DNA of 64,000 nucleotides from Pristimantibacillus sp052113225 (lineage in GTDB: Bacteria > Bacillota > Bacilli > Paenibacillales > Paenibacillaceae), in contig NZ_JBFRCT010000011.1 in NCBI RefSeq assembly GCF_052113225.1, positions 1-64,000 of the forward strand, written 5' to 3'. The notes under the pieces are model-generated. The model had not been told where the DNA came from and did no database searches. It worked only from the letters and a program-made list of their open reading frames with translations. The translations under genes were made by a program, and so were the position numbers. Below are positions 1-8,643 of the stretch, one piece after another. The first letter of the stretch is position 1. The number at the start of each line of letters is the position of its first letter.

Positions 1-236
<236 letters not shown>

Positions 237-402
237 TGGTGTTTTCATCGCTCGACCGAAACCGAACGACGAAAACTCCTTGGTTGTTTGACTTGCTCAA
301 ACTTGACTAGCTATTTTATAACTTGTTTGAATCGACGTGATTCATTTGTTCAGTTTTCAAAGAACTTGTTTGTTTGTCACATTTTGTCGGTGACAAGATG
401 TT
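237..402 (-). other. 16S rRNA leader with boxA-like antitermination motif
   Basis: This is the transcribed leader between the promoter-proximal end and the 16S 5' end. On the minus strand it contains GTTCTTTGAA followed by AACTGAACA (around 350-365). This resembles the boxA region and the conserved rrn leader/spacer motif of Bacillus-group rRNA operons, where NusB/NusE-dependent antitermination assembles. It holds no plausible coding region. The boxA role is inferred from resemblance only. Confidence 0.55.
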
Positions 403-431
403 ATATTATCAGCTTCTCAACTCGTTGTCAA
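403..431 (-). promoter_or_regulatory. rRNA promoter P2 (sigma-A)
   Basis: Minus strand: -35 TTGACA (426-431), 17 bp spacer, -10 TAATAT (403-408). It is a near-consensus sigma-A promoter pointing at the 16S gene, and the closer of two tandem promoters, as is usual for Bacillus-group rrn operons. Confidence 0.8.
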
Positions 432-506
432 CAGCTTGTTTCACATTTGTTTTTCAACTCGTGTGTTTCAGTTGTATGCGCCGTGTCTTCCGAAGCGACA
501 AGAAAT

Positions 507-535
507 AATATACCATGTCCGATTTTGAATTACAA
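507..535 (-). promoter_or_regulatory. rRNA promoter P1 (sigma-A)
   Basis: Minus strand: -35 TTGTAA (530-535), 17 bp spacer, -10 TATATT (507-512). It lies about 100 bp upstream of P2 and just downstream of the ligA terminator, so it would be the distal rrn promoter. Confidence 0.65.
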
Positions 536-569
536 CTTGTAATAAATGACATTTATATTTAGTTGCATT

Positions 570-604
570 AAAAAAGCGCTGTATGCCTTAAAGGCATACA
601 GCGC
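570..604 (-). terminator. Rho-independent terminator of ligA
   Basis: Perfect 12 bp stem (576-587 with 593-604) with a 5 nt loop. On the minus strand it is followed by a run of T (570-575). It lies 10 bases after the ligA stop and separates pcrA-ligA transcription from the rrn promoters. Confidence 0.9.
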
Positions 605-613
605 TTATCAATT

Positions 614-2647
614 CTAGTCTTCGCCTAACAAGCGAATTAGTTCATCCTCGTCTTCAATAACGGTAATCCCAAGATCCCGTGCTTTAGTCAGTTTACTGCC
701 TGCACTCTCGCCAGCAATGACGAAGTCCGTCTTCTTCGAGACGCTGCCGCTTACTTTCGCACCACATGCCTCGAGCTTCTTAGCCGCTTCATCTCTCGAC
801 ATCTTCGACAATGTGCCGGTCAGAACAACAGTCTTGCCGCTGAAGATGCTGTCTTGGCGTACAACGGCAGGCTGATCAGCTTCCGCTTTTACACCAAGCT
901 CTCGCATACGAGCTATACTTGCCGCAATAATGGGATCAGCAAAATAGTTGACTATGCTGTCTGCTACGATAGCACCTACATCCTGAAGACCAACAAGCTC
1001 ATCTGCTGTTGCTGACATCACACCATCTAGGCTTCCATAATGATCAGCCAGCATTTTAGTCGTAGCCTTACCGGTGTTCGGAATGCCAAGTGCGAATAAG
1101 AAAGCGGCCAAATCTCGATCTTTGGATTTTTCAAGCGCATCCAGCAGCTTACGTGCTTTTTTGTCACCGAAACGATCCAGCTTGATCAAATCATCATAGC
1201 CAAGGGCATAGAGATCTGCCGGATCATGAACATTACAATCCGCATACAGCTGTTCCGCTGTCATGATGCTGAAAGCCTCGATATCCATCGCGTCGCGGGA
1301 TGCAAAATGAGTAATACGTCCAATAATCTGCGGACGGCAGCCGAGTTTATTGTTACAGAATAGATGGGCGCCGCGCTGCTCAAGCTCAGTTCCGCATGAA
1401 GGACATTCGGTTGGGAACACGATCTCTTGCCCTGGCTCGTCATCTACTTTTCCTAGTATTTCTGGAATAACATCATTGGACCTGCGGATAGATACAAGCG
1501 TGCCCAAAGCATACTTCAAGTTCTTCCGCTCAATGTCTCCAATATTATTAAGCGTACAGTTCTGAACGGTTACGCCTGCAAGTTCCACGGCTTCAACTCG
1601 TGCTACCGGTGTAATCTTACCTGTACGGCCAACCTCCCAAGATACAGACTCGAGCACCGTGGCCGCTTCTTCCGCCTCAAACTTAAAGGCGACAGCCCAC
1701 CGCGGGAATTTGTCCGTATAGCCAAGCGCTTCCCTGGTACGCATATCTACAAGCTTCACGACGGCACCATCGATTAAAAAGTCGAGACTGGTACGCATTT
1801 CAGTGATATGCACTAACTCCGCCTGTACTTCTTCAATCGTATCGAAATAGGAAGCATACGGATTTACTTTAAATAAGTTATCTTTCAGGAATTGCTGCAT
1901 TTCACGATGATTCGTAAATGAGATTCCTTCCGCGTGTCCAACATTATAGAAGAAAGCATTCAGCTTTCTCTCTGCCGTTACTTTCGGATTCAGGTTGCGA
2001 AGTGCACCTGCTGCGGCATTACGTGCATTCTTAAGCGGATCCACTGCCGCCCTATTATAGCTCTCCAAGACTGACAGGTTCATAATGCCCTCGCCTTGCA
2101 CTTCAATGATCCCATCTCGGAAAGGAATAGTTAACGGAACAGAACGGATCGTGCGCACCTGCGCCAATATCCCCTCGCCTACTGTGCCATTCCCCCGTGT
2201 AGAAGCTTGGATGAGCTGTCCATTCTCATAAGTCAGGTTTAGGGTAAGACCGTCGAACTTCAGCTCAATGACATAACTCGGTTGTGGAAGCGGCTCTTCC
2301 TCTGGATGCTTTGCATTATAATCATTAATGCCTTTAAGTACCCGCTGATTCCAAGCGAGCAGATCCTCTGTGTCTTGCGCCTTATCAAGGCTCCATAAAC
2401 GAGCCCGATGACGGTGAGGCTCAAAGCCTTTTAGCAGCTCTCCGCCTACCCGTTGTGTCGGAGAATCCGGCAGCACTACACCGGTTGCTGTCTCAAGTGC
2501 TACCAGCTCATCGTACAGTTTATCGTAGTCAGCATCATTAATAGAAGGCCGATCAAGCGTGTAGTATTGATAGTTATGGGCGGAAATTTCCGCTGCAAGC
2601 TCTTGCATACGGGTCACTTGCTCAGGCGTAGCCGTCTGATTGTCCAT
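614..2647 (-). CDS. ligA: NAD-dependent DNA ligase LigA
   Basis: Seals nicks in duplex DNA during replication and repair using NAD+. The protein (677 aa) has the family order: N-terminal NAD-binding Ia region (HNYQYYTLD), adenylation domain with the nucleotidyl-lysine in ELKFDG (Lys130), OB fold, a four-cysteine zinc finger (CPSCG...C...C near residue 400), helix-hairpin-helix repeats, and a C-terminal BRCT domain (GKTVVLTGTLSKMSRDEA). Length matches the family. I use the ATG at 2647. An in-frame ATG at 2668 is possible, but it has no Shine-Dalgarno, whereas the extension itself contains GGAAGG ahead of 2647. The gene starts within 25 bases of the pcrA stop, so the two are probably co-transcribed, as in other Firmicutes. 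Confidence 0.97.
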   Translation of the reverse strand: MDNQTATPEQVTRMQELAAEISAHNYQYYTLDRPSINDADYDKLYDELVALETATGVVLPDSPTQRVGGELLKGFEPHRHRARLWSLDKAQDTEDLLAWNQRVLKGINDYNAKHPEEEPLPQPSYVIELKFDGLTLNLTYENGQLIQASTRGNGTVGEGILAQVRTIRSVPLTIPFRDGIIEVQGEGIMNLSVLESYNRAAVDPLKNARNAAAGALRNLNPKVTAERKLNAFFYNVGHAEGISFTNHREMQQFLKDNLFKVNPYASYFDTIEEVQAELVHITEMRTSLDFLIDGAVVKLVDMRTREALGYTDKFPRWAVAFKFEAEEAATVLESVSWEVGRTGKITPVARVEAVELAGVTVQNCTLNNIGDIERKNLKYALGTLVSIRRSNDVIPEILGKVDDEPGQEIVFPTECPSCGTELEQRGAHLFCNNKLGCRPQIIGRITHFASRDAMDIEAFSIMTAEQLYADCNVHDPADLYALGYDDLIKLDRFGDKKARKLLDALEKSKDRDLAAFLFALGIPNTGKATTKMLADHYGSLDGVMSATADELVGLQDVGAIVADSIVNYFADPIIAASIARMRELGVKAEADQPAVVRQDSIFSGKTVVLTGTLSKMSRDEAAKKLEACGAKVSGSVSKKTDFVIAGESAGSKLTKARDLGITVIEDEDELIRLLGED

Positions 2648-2671
2648 GGGAGGGTCCCATCCTTCCATTCA

Positions 2672-5032
2672 TTAAACTTTCGTTATTGGTGCAAAACCGG
2701 CCAATAGCCGTTTGACACCTACTGGCGCCGGGAAAGCGATTTGGAGTTCCATGTCATTGCCCGTTCCTTTGACGGAAACAATTACACCTTCGCCCCACTT
2801 GCCATGTGCGACTCTGTCACCAGCAGTAAACTGTCGTTCAGCACTGCCGCTAGCGGCAGCACCGCCTTGTACGGCTTTCGCTGCTGCGTCAAGCGGTGTA
2901 CTTACGCGTACTCCCGCTCCCGATGGACCAGAGGTACGTGCTCCCGCGCTAGACGCACCGCCGAAGGATGGCGTGCGTCCTGCTCCAAAGCCAGCGGTGC
3001 TGCTGCTTGAGCCAAAGCTCGGGCGACTGCCTCCGCTAAAGCTGCTTCCAGAACGGCCAATGGTACCTCCAGGTGAAGCCAGTGTCTTGACATGGTCCGG
3101 CAATTCCTGCAGGAAACGAGAAGGCATATTGGAGCTGGTACGTCCGAATAAGGTACGCATGCGCGCACTGGTCATGTACAGCTGCTTCTCTGCACGAGTG
3201 ATCCCTACATAAGCAAGGCGTCGCTCTTCTTCTAACTCCTCGTTGTCATTAAGCGCACGGCTGTGCGGGAAGATACTTTCCTCCATCCCAATAATGAATA
3301 CAACCGGGAACTCGAGACCTTTGGCGCTATGCATCGTCATTAGAACGACCGCATTATTGTCCACCGCTTGGCCTTCCTCGTCTTTATCCATCGAATCAAT
3401 ATCAGCAATAAGAGCCAGATCGGTCAAGAACGCTACTAACGTCTTGTCATCGTTTCGTTTCTCGAAATCCTGCGTAACGGAGAGGAACTCGTCAATGTTC
3501 TCGAGGCGAGCCGTCGATTCAAGTGTCTTCTCACGCTGCAGCTCAATGCGGTACTGCGACATTTCCAGCACCTTTTCGGTTAACTCAGTCACTGACAAGT
3601 AATCAACCATTTGCGTCAAGTTATCGATCATATCTCGGAACTCATGAAGCAGCCCTTGCGCACGTGCATTCAGATCGATCCCCTGCAAGTTGCCGAGTAC
3701 GTTATAGATGGATGCACCTTGGCGTACAGCTTCTTCAGCAAGCTTTGCAACTGTTGTATCCCCAATCCCCCGCTTCGGAACGTTAATGATCCGCTGCAAG
3801 CTGATATCATCATCTGGATTCGAGATTAGTCTAAGGTAAGCAAGCAAGTCCTTAATCTCTTTCCGATCATAGAACTTAATGCCGCCTACAATCTGATAAG
3901 GAATATCGGACTTGATGAGAATTTCCTCTATGACACGAGACTGGGCGTTCGTCCGGTACAAAATCGCATGATCCTCGTATTTACGTCCGTTTTTCACATT
4001 CTTACTGATTGTGCCGGTTACGAAATAGCCTTCATCATGTTCGGAATCTGCCTGGTACAACGTAATCAGATCGCCTTCCCCTGCATCGGTCCACAGCTTC
4101 TTCGCCTTGCGTCCCGTATTCAACTTAATAACAGCATTCGCTGCATCGAGAATGTTCGAGGTTGAACGATAGTTCTGCTCCAGCATGATTGTCCGAGCTT
4201 CTGGATAGTCATCTTCAAAGTTCAGGATGTTCGAAATGTCTGCTCCACGCCAGCGATAGATCGACTGGTCGCTGTCACCGACAACGCAAATATTATGATG
4301 TTTGTCAGCCAGCATACGGCAGAGCATATACTGGGCACGGTTCGTATCTTGATACTCATCCACGTGGATAAAACGGAATTTGTTCTGATAGAATTCCAGC
4401 ACTTCCGGCATTTCCTTAAATAGCTCAATCGTCGTCATGATCAGATCATCGAAATCAAGCGAGTTATTGCTCTTCAGCCGCTTCTGGTACATCTTATATA
4501 CCTTCGCCACAATATCGGTGAAATAGTCACCTGTCTTCTGCTCGTAACGTTCCGGCGAGAGCAGTTCATTCTTAGCTCCGCTCATCGCAGCCTGCACAGA
4601 TTTGGGCTCTATCTTTTTCACATCGATATTGAGTTCTTTCATACAATTGCGGATAACCGATAACTGATCTGCGGAATCAAGAATCGAGAAATTAGAGGTA
4701 AAGCCAATTCGGCTGATATCTTTTCTGAGAATCCGTACACACATGGAGTGGAAAGTCGATACCCATATATCTTGGCCGGACGGCCCAATCAGCGCGGCAA
4801 CCCTTGCCTGCATCTCTCTTGCTGCTTTATTCGTAAAGGTAATGGCTAATATGCTCCAAGGAGCAACCCGCTTCTTCTCAATTAAATAAGCGATACGATG
4901 GGTAAGCACGCGCGTCTTGCCGCTGCCTGCTCCCGCCATAATAAGTAAAGGTCCATCCGTTGCCTGAACGGCATCTCGCTGCGGAGGGTTCAGCTTCTGT
5001 ACGGCTTGATCGATATTAATCGGATTAAACAT
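2672..5032 (-). CDS. pcrA: ATP-dependent DNA helicase PcrA (UvrD/Rep family)
   Basis: Superfamily 1A 3'-5' helicase needed for repair, rolling-circle replication and removal of RecA from DNA. Walker A is AGAGSGKT (residues 33-40) and Walker B is VDEYQDTN. Later motifs include QNYRST, the motif with MTMHSAKGLEF, and VGITRAE. The C-terminus (about 645-735) is a long Ser/Gly/Ala-rich linker followed by the RNA-polymerase-binding Tudor-like module (GDRVAHGKWGEGVIVS). Length 786 aa against about 740 in Bacillus; the excess is in this linker. It has no terminator before ligA. Confidence 0.97.
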   Translation of the reverse strand: MFNPINIDQAVQKLNPPQRDAVQATDGPLLIMAGAGSGKTRVLTHRIAYLIEKKRVAPWSILAITFTNKAAREMQARVAALIGPSGQDIWVSTFHSMCVRILRKDISRIGFTSNFSILDSADQLSVIRNCMKELNIDVKKIEPKSVQAAMSGAKNELLSPERYEQKTGDYFTDIVAKVYKMYQKRLKSNNSLDFDDLIMTTIELFKEMPEVLEFYQNKFRFIHVDEYQDTNRAQYMLCRMLADKHHNICVVGDSDQSIYRWRGADISNILNFEDDYPEARTIMLEQNYRSTSNILDAANAVIKLNTGRKAKKLWTDAGEGDLITLYQADSEHDEGYFVTGTISKNVKNGRKYEDHAILYRTNAQSRVIEEILIKSDIPYQIVGGIKFYDRKEIKDLLAYLRLISNPDDDISLQRIINVPKRGIGDTTVAKLAEEAVRQGASIYNVLGNLQGIDLNARAQGLLHEFRDMIDNLTQMVDYLSVTELTEKVLEMSQYRIELQREKTLESTARLENIDEFLSVTQDFEKRNDDKTLVAFLTDLALIADIDSMDKDEEGQAVDNNAVVLMTMHSAKGLEFPVVFIIGMEESIFPHSRALNDNEELEEERRLAYVGITRAEKQLYMTSARMRTLFGRTSSNMPSRFLQELPDHVKTLASPGGTIGRSGSSFSGGSRPSFGSSSSTAGFGAGRTPSFGGASSAGARTSGPSGAGVRVSTPLDAAAKAVQGGAAASGSAERQFTAGDRVAHGKWGEGVIVSVKGTGNDMELQIAFPAPVGVKRLLAGFAPITKV

Positions 5033-5146
5033 GAATGTACTCCTTAATCTTTGGTATAAATTTTTAATTTAAGTATAGAACTGTTCGCATTTGTTCGCTC
5101 TTTATTGTTAGTGTAGACAACGGCCTCTAAAGTGTCAATTTACAAA

Positions 5147-5191
5147 TAAAAAGCTATTCCTAAAGCTTTCAAAAACGCTCTCGGAATAGCT
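5147..5191 (-). terminator. Terminator after pcrB
   Basis: Stem AGCTATTCC / GGAATAGCT (5152-5160 with 5183-5191). On the minus strand it is followed by TTTTTATTTG. It separates pcrB from pcrA, so pcrA-ligA must have their own promoter within 5033-5146, which I could not locate with confidence. Confidence 0.75.
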
Positions 5192-5257
5192 CTGTGCTGC
5201 TTCATATTACGTAGTATAACCTTAATTTTAAGCTTGCTTCATCAAGCACTCACCTTG

Positions 5258-5959
5258 TTATCTGGCAACTGCACGAACAGCCTCGACCGTCGACAACGCT
5301 GCCTTCAAATCGGTGTAGATGATATTTCCAACAACAATGGTATCTGCATGTTCCGCAGCAAGACGGGCCGTGTCCGCATTATGAATGCCCCCGCCATAAA
5401 ATAACTGCGTTTCATGAGCAGCTTCCTTCGCTGCACGAACAAGTGCCATATCGCCAAAACGCCCGCTGTACTCGATATAAATGACCGGCAGACGCATGAG
5501 TCTAGCCCCCATACGAACATGAGCAACAAGTGCCGCTTCATCCAGCTCTGTTCTAGCGCCGGTGACAGTTGCCGCTGTCGCTTCGTTGTTAAGGATAATA
5601 TAACCCTGCGAGGCCGTTTCTTCCCATGGCACAAAGGAACCATATTCCTTCAGCCCTTCAACTTGGCGGCCGATGATCCATTCCGCCTTATCGGTATTGA
5701 GGACAATCGGGACAAAGTAGCCGTCAAAACCGGGTACCGCACCATCAAGTGTAGACACCTCGAGGGCACAGTCTACCTCATAGCGGCGGATGCGCGCCAT
5801 GAGATCAACTGTATTTTCAAACGTTACGCCACTGGAGCCGCCAACAATAATAGCATCCGTCCCGGACATACAGATCGCATCTAGTGCATCATCTGAAATA
5901 TCCTTCTCCGGATCTATTTTGAACACATGTCTCCAGTTGCTGTACCATGCTCCATTCAT
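5258..5959 (-). CDS. pcrB: Heptaprenylglyceryl phosphate synthase PcrB
   Basis: Prenyltransferase with a TIM-barrel fold that joins heptaprenyl diphosphate to sn-glycerol-1-phosphate, giving the archaeal-type ether lipid precursor found in Bacillales. Family motifs are present: GGSSG (40-44), VPGFDGYFVPIVLN (75-88), the glycerol-1-phosphate site YIEYSG (161-166), FYGGG (187-191) and VVGN (209-212). At 233 aa it fits the family. The ATG at 5959 has AAGGAGA 8 bases upstream. The gene lies 13 bases after the U32 gene, so the pair is probably one transcript, and next to pcrA as in Bacillus. Confidence 0.93.
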   Translation of the reverse strand: MNGAWYSNWRHVFKIDPEKDISDDALDAICMSGTDAIIVGGSSGVTFENTVDLMARIRRYEVDCALEVSTLDGAVPGFDGYFVPIVLNTDKAEWIIGRQVEGLKEYGSFVPWEETASQGYIILNNEATAATVTGARTELDEAALVAHVRMGARLMRLPVIYIEYSGRFGDMALVRAAKEAAHETQLFYGGGIHNADTARLAAEHADTIVVGNIIYTDLKAALSTVEAVRAVAR

Positions 5960-5972
5960 GCGATGGTTCTCC

Positions 5973-8495
5973 TTATTTCACGAGCTGCCCGCGTGTTACA
6001 CCGAGCTGGTTCGTAGCTTTTAGCGTTTTCCATACTTTCGTACCGCTAATACGGCCATCCAGTGCATCGCGATATAATCCAAGCACTTCACGTACTTTGT
6101 CTGGCGTTTCTTCCAGGAATTCAACGCGGAAGGATGGTACGCCAAGCTCAAGGAAGTTGCGGATATATTCGGAGCCGGATTGCTCAATTGCATTGTACAC
6201 CGTATTACGGCAGCCTTCGTCTACACGTACGGGATGCGACATACCAATACGGTCCTGAAGGGATGCGCGATGATCTTCACAAGGACGGCCACAGTTCGTA
6301 TAGTCCGTTCCTTCGCTCATGAAGGTACAATAAACGCAATGCTCTGTATGGAACATCGGCATGTGCTGCTGGATAACAACTTCCAGACGGGAAGTATCCG
6401 ATTGCTCCAGCATATCGACCATCTGCTGAATGTTCAGGTCATACGACGGCGTAATGAGATCAAGACCTGCATCAGCAAATACTTCAACTGCTTTATGATT
6501 CGCCACGTTAAGCGAGAAGTCACCGATCAATCTCGGGAACGGCTTATCGGGATTCTCTGCACGCGCACGAAGGTAGTAATACAATGCACCTGTATTGCGG
6601 ACAAGCACCGCATCCGGTTGAAGCTTCAAAATATTCGCATGGTAGCCGTTCTCTCCAGGCATATGAATGCGAGGTGTAGCAAGTGCAATTGGTTTTCCAG
6701 CGCTTCTTGCTACTTCAATAGCTGCAGGGAACTGCTTAATGAATTCAAAGTCGGCATAGATCATCTCTACGTTCATTTGAACGGCCGCCTCGACCTGCTC
6801 CAAATTACGGCAAAGAGCCGTCAATTGCGGTTCCGCCACCTGTTGTTTGGCTTGTTGTGCTGCTGCCGTGTTAGGAGCATCATCCAAAGGATCAATCATA
6901 TGCTTCACATAGATCGGCGGCTTCGGACGCTCACCCGTCAGGTTCTCAACAGCTTCACGACGCATCCGGTTCAGTTCACGAACCGGTACGATAAGTTCAC
7001 CCTCGAGTGCAACTTCAATCTGGTCCAGCTGATACAAGGTACCACCAAGACGACCAAGCTGATCTTCAAGCAATGCTGCATCCATCGGACGCTTATTCGC
7101 TTGCTCAAGCATAAGCTCAGATTCAACCGCAACCGTAACACCCTTCTGAACATCCGTCCACCAAGTACGAAGCGGCTCACCTGCTGCACCGGATACCTTC
7201 AAATGCAGCGGGAATACACGGTACGGCTTCTCAGTCTCGAAAGTTGTACGTAGACGTCTATCCAGTGCAGGGTCATTGGTCTTCCAAATCTTATCTCCAA
7301 CATGTACTTTGCGAAGGTCTACGTCATTACGTCCGGCGACAAGCTCAAGAAGAGTCCCTTCCTGTGCTTCGCCTTCAATCTTCTGGCCATGACGGCGAAG
7401 ATCATAGACACGTCCGCCTTCTTCCTTCTTCGTTGGATCCCCAGCGTCAAATACGATACCGTCGCCGCGCTTGAGCGGAGCTTCAAGGCGGATCGTTACT
7501 GCATCACGAAGAATACGTTCAACACGGCCCAGATACACGCCGCGGCTTTTCGGGAAGGTACCGTCTACCAGTTGCTTATTGTTCGTTCCTGTCAGGAAGC
7601 CATGTGTAAAGCCGCGGGAGAAGCTTTGCTGCAGCTCACGAATTTCTTCCTTAGAAGGGCCAGTAAGGTCACCAGCAAAATAGCTGTCGATCGCTTTGCG
7701 GTATTTACTTACTACGTTCGCCACATATTCCGGGCTTTTCAGGCGGCCTTCAATTTTGAAGGAGGTAACGCCCGCTTGAATCAATTCAGGAATCAGATCA
7801 ATAGCCGCTAGATCCTTGGGAGATAATAAATAAGCGACATCGCCCATCGGCTTATGCTCGCCATCTACCATAAGATCGTACGGGAGTCGGCATGCCTGCG
7901 CGCATTCACCGCGGTTCGCAGAACGTCCGCCCCACATTTCTGATGTTAAACATTGGCCTGAGTAAGATACGCAAAGCGCACCATGTACGAATACTTCCAT
8001 CGGAAGCTTCGCTTGCTCGCCAATCTTTTGAATTTGCTTCAAGTTATTTTCGCGGCCAAGCACGACACGCTCCATACCAAATGGCTTCGTGAATTCCACT
8101 GCTTCTGGCGAAGTAATCGTCATTTGAGTCGAGCCATGAATCGGGAAATCCGGAGACAATTCACGAATCATCTTCACAAGACCCAGATCCTGAACGATAA
8201 CCGCATCGACACCGGCATTAATACACATCTCAATTAATTGCTTTGCATCGCGAAGTTCATCCTCGAATACGAGAATGTTAAAGGTCAGAAAGCCTTTTAC
8301 CCCATACGTATGAAGAAAAGCCATAATCTCAGGCAGTTCCTCGCTTCGGAAATTGTTCGCACGAGCCCGGGCATTAAACTTTTCTACACCAAAAAAAATG
8401 GCATCCGCGCCGTTAGCTACTGCTGCGCGCATGCATTCCCAGTCGCCGGCCGGAGCCAGCAGCTCGATATCCTCTCGCTTTATATTAATCGTCAT
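5973..8495 (-). CDS. Peptidase U32 family protein (RlhA-like, large form)
   Basis: 840 aa with the U32 fold: N-terminal ELLAPAGDWECMRAAVANGADAIFFG split by the usual spacing, the family cysteine cluster between residues 175 and 202 (Cys175, Cys182, Cys198, Cys202), a middle DUF3656-like region, and a second U32-like half ending in a further cysteine cluster (CVYC...C...C). Members of this group include E. coli RlhA, which acts in 23S rRNA C2501 hydroxylation, and tRNA-hydroxylation proteins TrhP (YrrN/YrrO in Bacillus). Which RNA this one serves cannot be told from sequence. The cysteine clusters suggest Fe-S binding. Good Shine-Dalgarno GGAGG 12 bases before the ATG. Confidence 0.85.
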   Translation of the reverse strand: MTINIKREDIELLAPAGDWECMRAAVANGADAIFFGVEKFNARARANNFRSEELPEIMAFLHTYGVKGFLTFNILVFEDELRDAKQLIEMCINAGVDAVIVQDLGLVKMIRELSPDFPIHGSTQMTITSPEAVEFTKPFGMERVVLGRENNLKQIQKIGEQAKLPMEVFVHGALCVSYSGQCLTSEMWGGRSANRGECAQACRLPYDLMVDGEHKPMGDVAYLLSPKDLAAIDLIPELIQAGVTSFKIEGRLKSPEYVANVVSKYRKAIDSYFAGDLTGPSKEEIRELQQSFSRGFTHGFLTGTNNKQLVDGTFPKSRGVYLGRVERILRDAVTIRLEAPLKRGDGIVFDAGDPTKKEEGGRVYDLRRHGQKIEGEAQEGTLLELVAGRNDVDLRKVHVGDKIWKTNDPALDRRLRTTFETEKPYRVFPLHLKVSGAAGEPLRTWWTDVQKGVTVAVESELMLEQANKRPMDAALLEDQLGRLGGTLYQLDQIEVALEGELIVPVRELNRMRREAVENLTGERPKPPIYVKHMIDPLDDAPNTAAAQQAKQQVAEPQLTALCRNLEQVEAAVQMNVEMIYADFEFIKQFPAAIEVARSAGKPIALATPRIHMPGENGYHANILKLQPDAVLVRNTGALYYYLRARAENPDKPFPRLIGDFSLNVANHKAVEVFADAGLDLITPSYDLNIQQMVDMLEQSDTSRLEVVIQQHMPMFHTEHCVYCTFMSEGTDYTNCGRPCEDHRASLQDRIGMSHPVRVDEGCRNTVYNAIEQSGSEYIRNFLELGVPSFRVEFLEETPDKVREVLGLYRDALDGRISGTKVWKTLKATNQLGVTRGQLVK

Positions 8496-8583
8496 TCGAC
8501 ATTCATTCCTCCAATTGTAAACCTGCTATTGCTAGTTTAACAAACCACAGCACTAGATGCCACCACCCAATACTGGCAGGGCA

Positions 8584-8622
8584 GAGAAAAGAAGCCGGTT
8601 CTCACAAATGCGAGAACCGGCT
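8584..8622 (-). terminator. Terminator of the stalk-domain protein gene
   Basis: Stem of 11 bp (8593-8603 with 8612-8622, AGCCGGTTCTC arm). Minus-strand sequence after it is TTCTTTTC. It lies about 20 bases after the stop of the gene ending at 8644. Confidence 0.82.
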
Positions 8623-8643
8623 CTCTCTAGCTCTTTATTAAAA

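Noticed and set aside
5075..5100. LexA-like box upstream of pcrA
   Set aside because: GAAC/GTTC half-sites are present but arranged as direct repeats (GCGAACAAATGCGAACA) rather than with the 4 bp inverted spacing of the SOS box.
6180..7253. Plus-strand open frame of 357 codons inside the U32 gene
   Set aside because: Complement of a clear U32 family coding region; no independent evidence.
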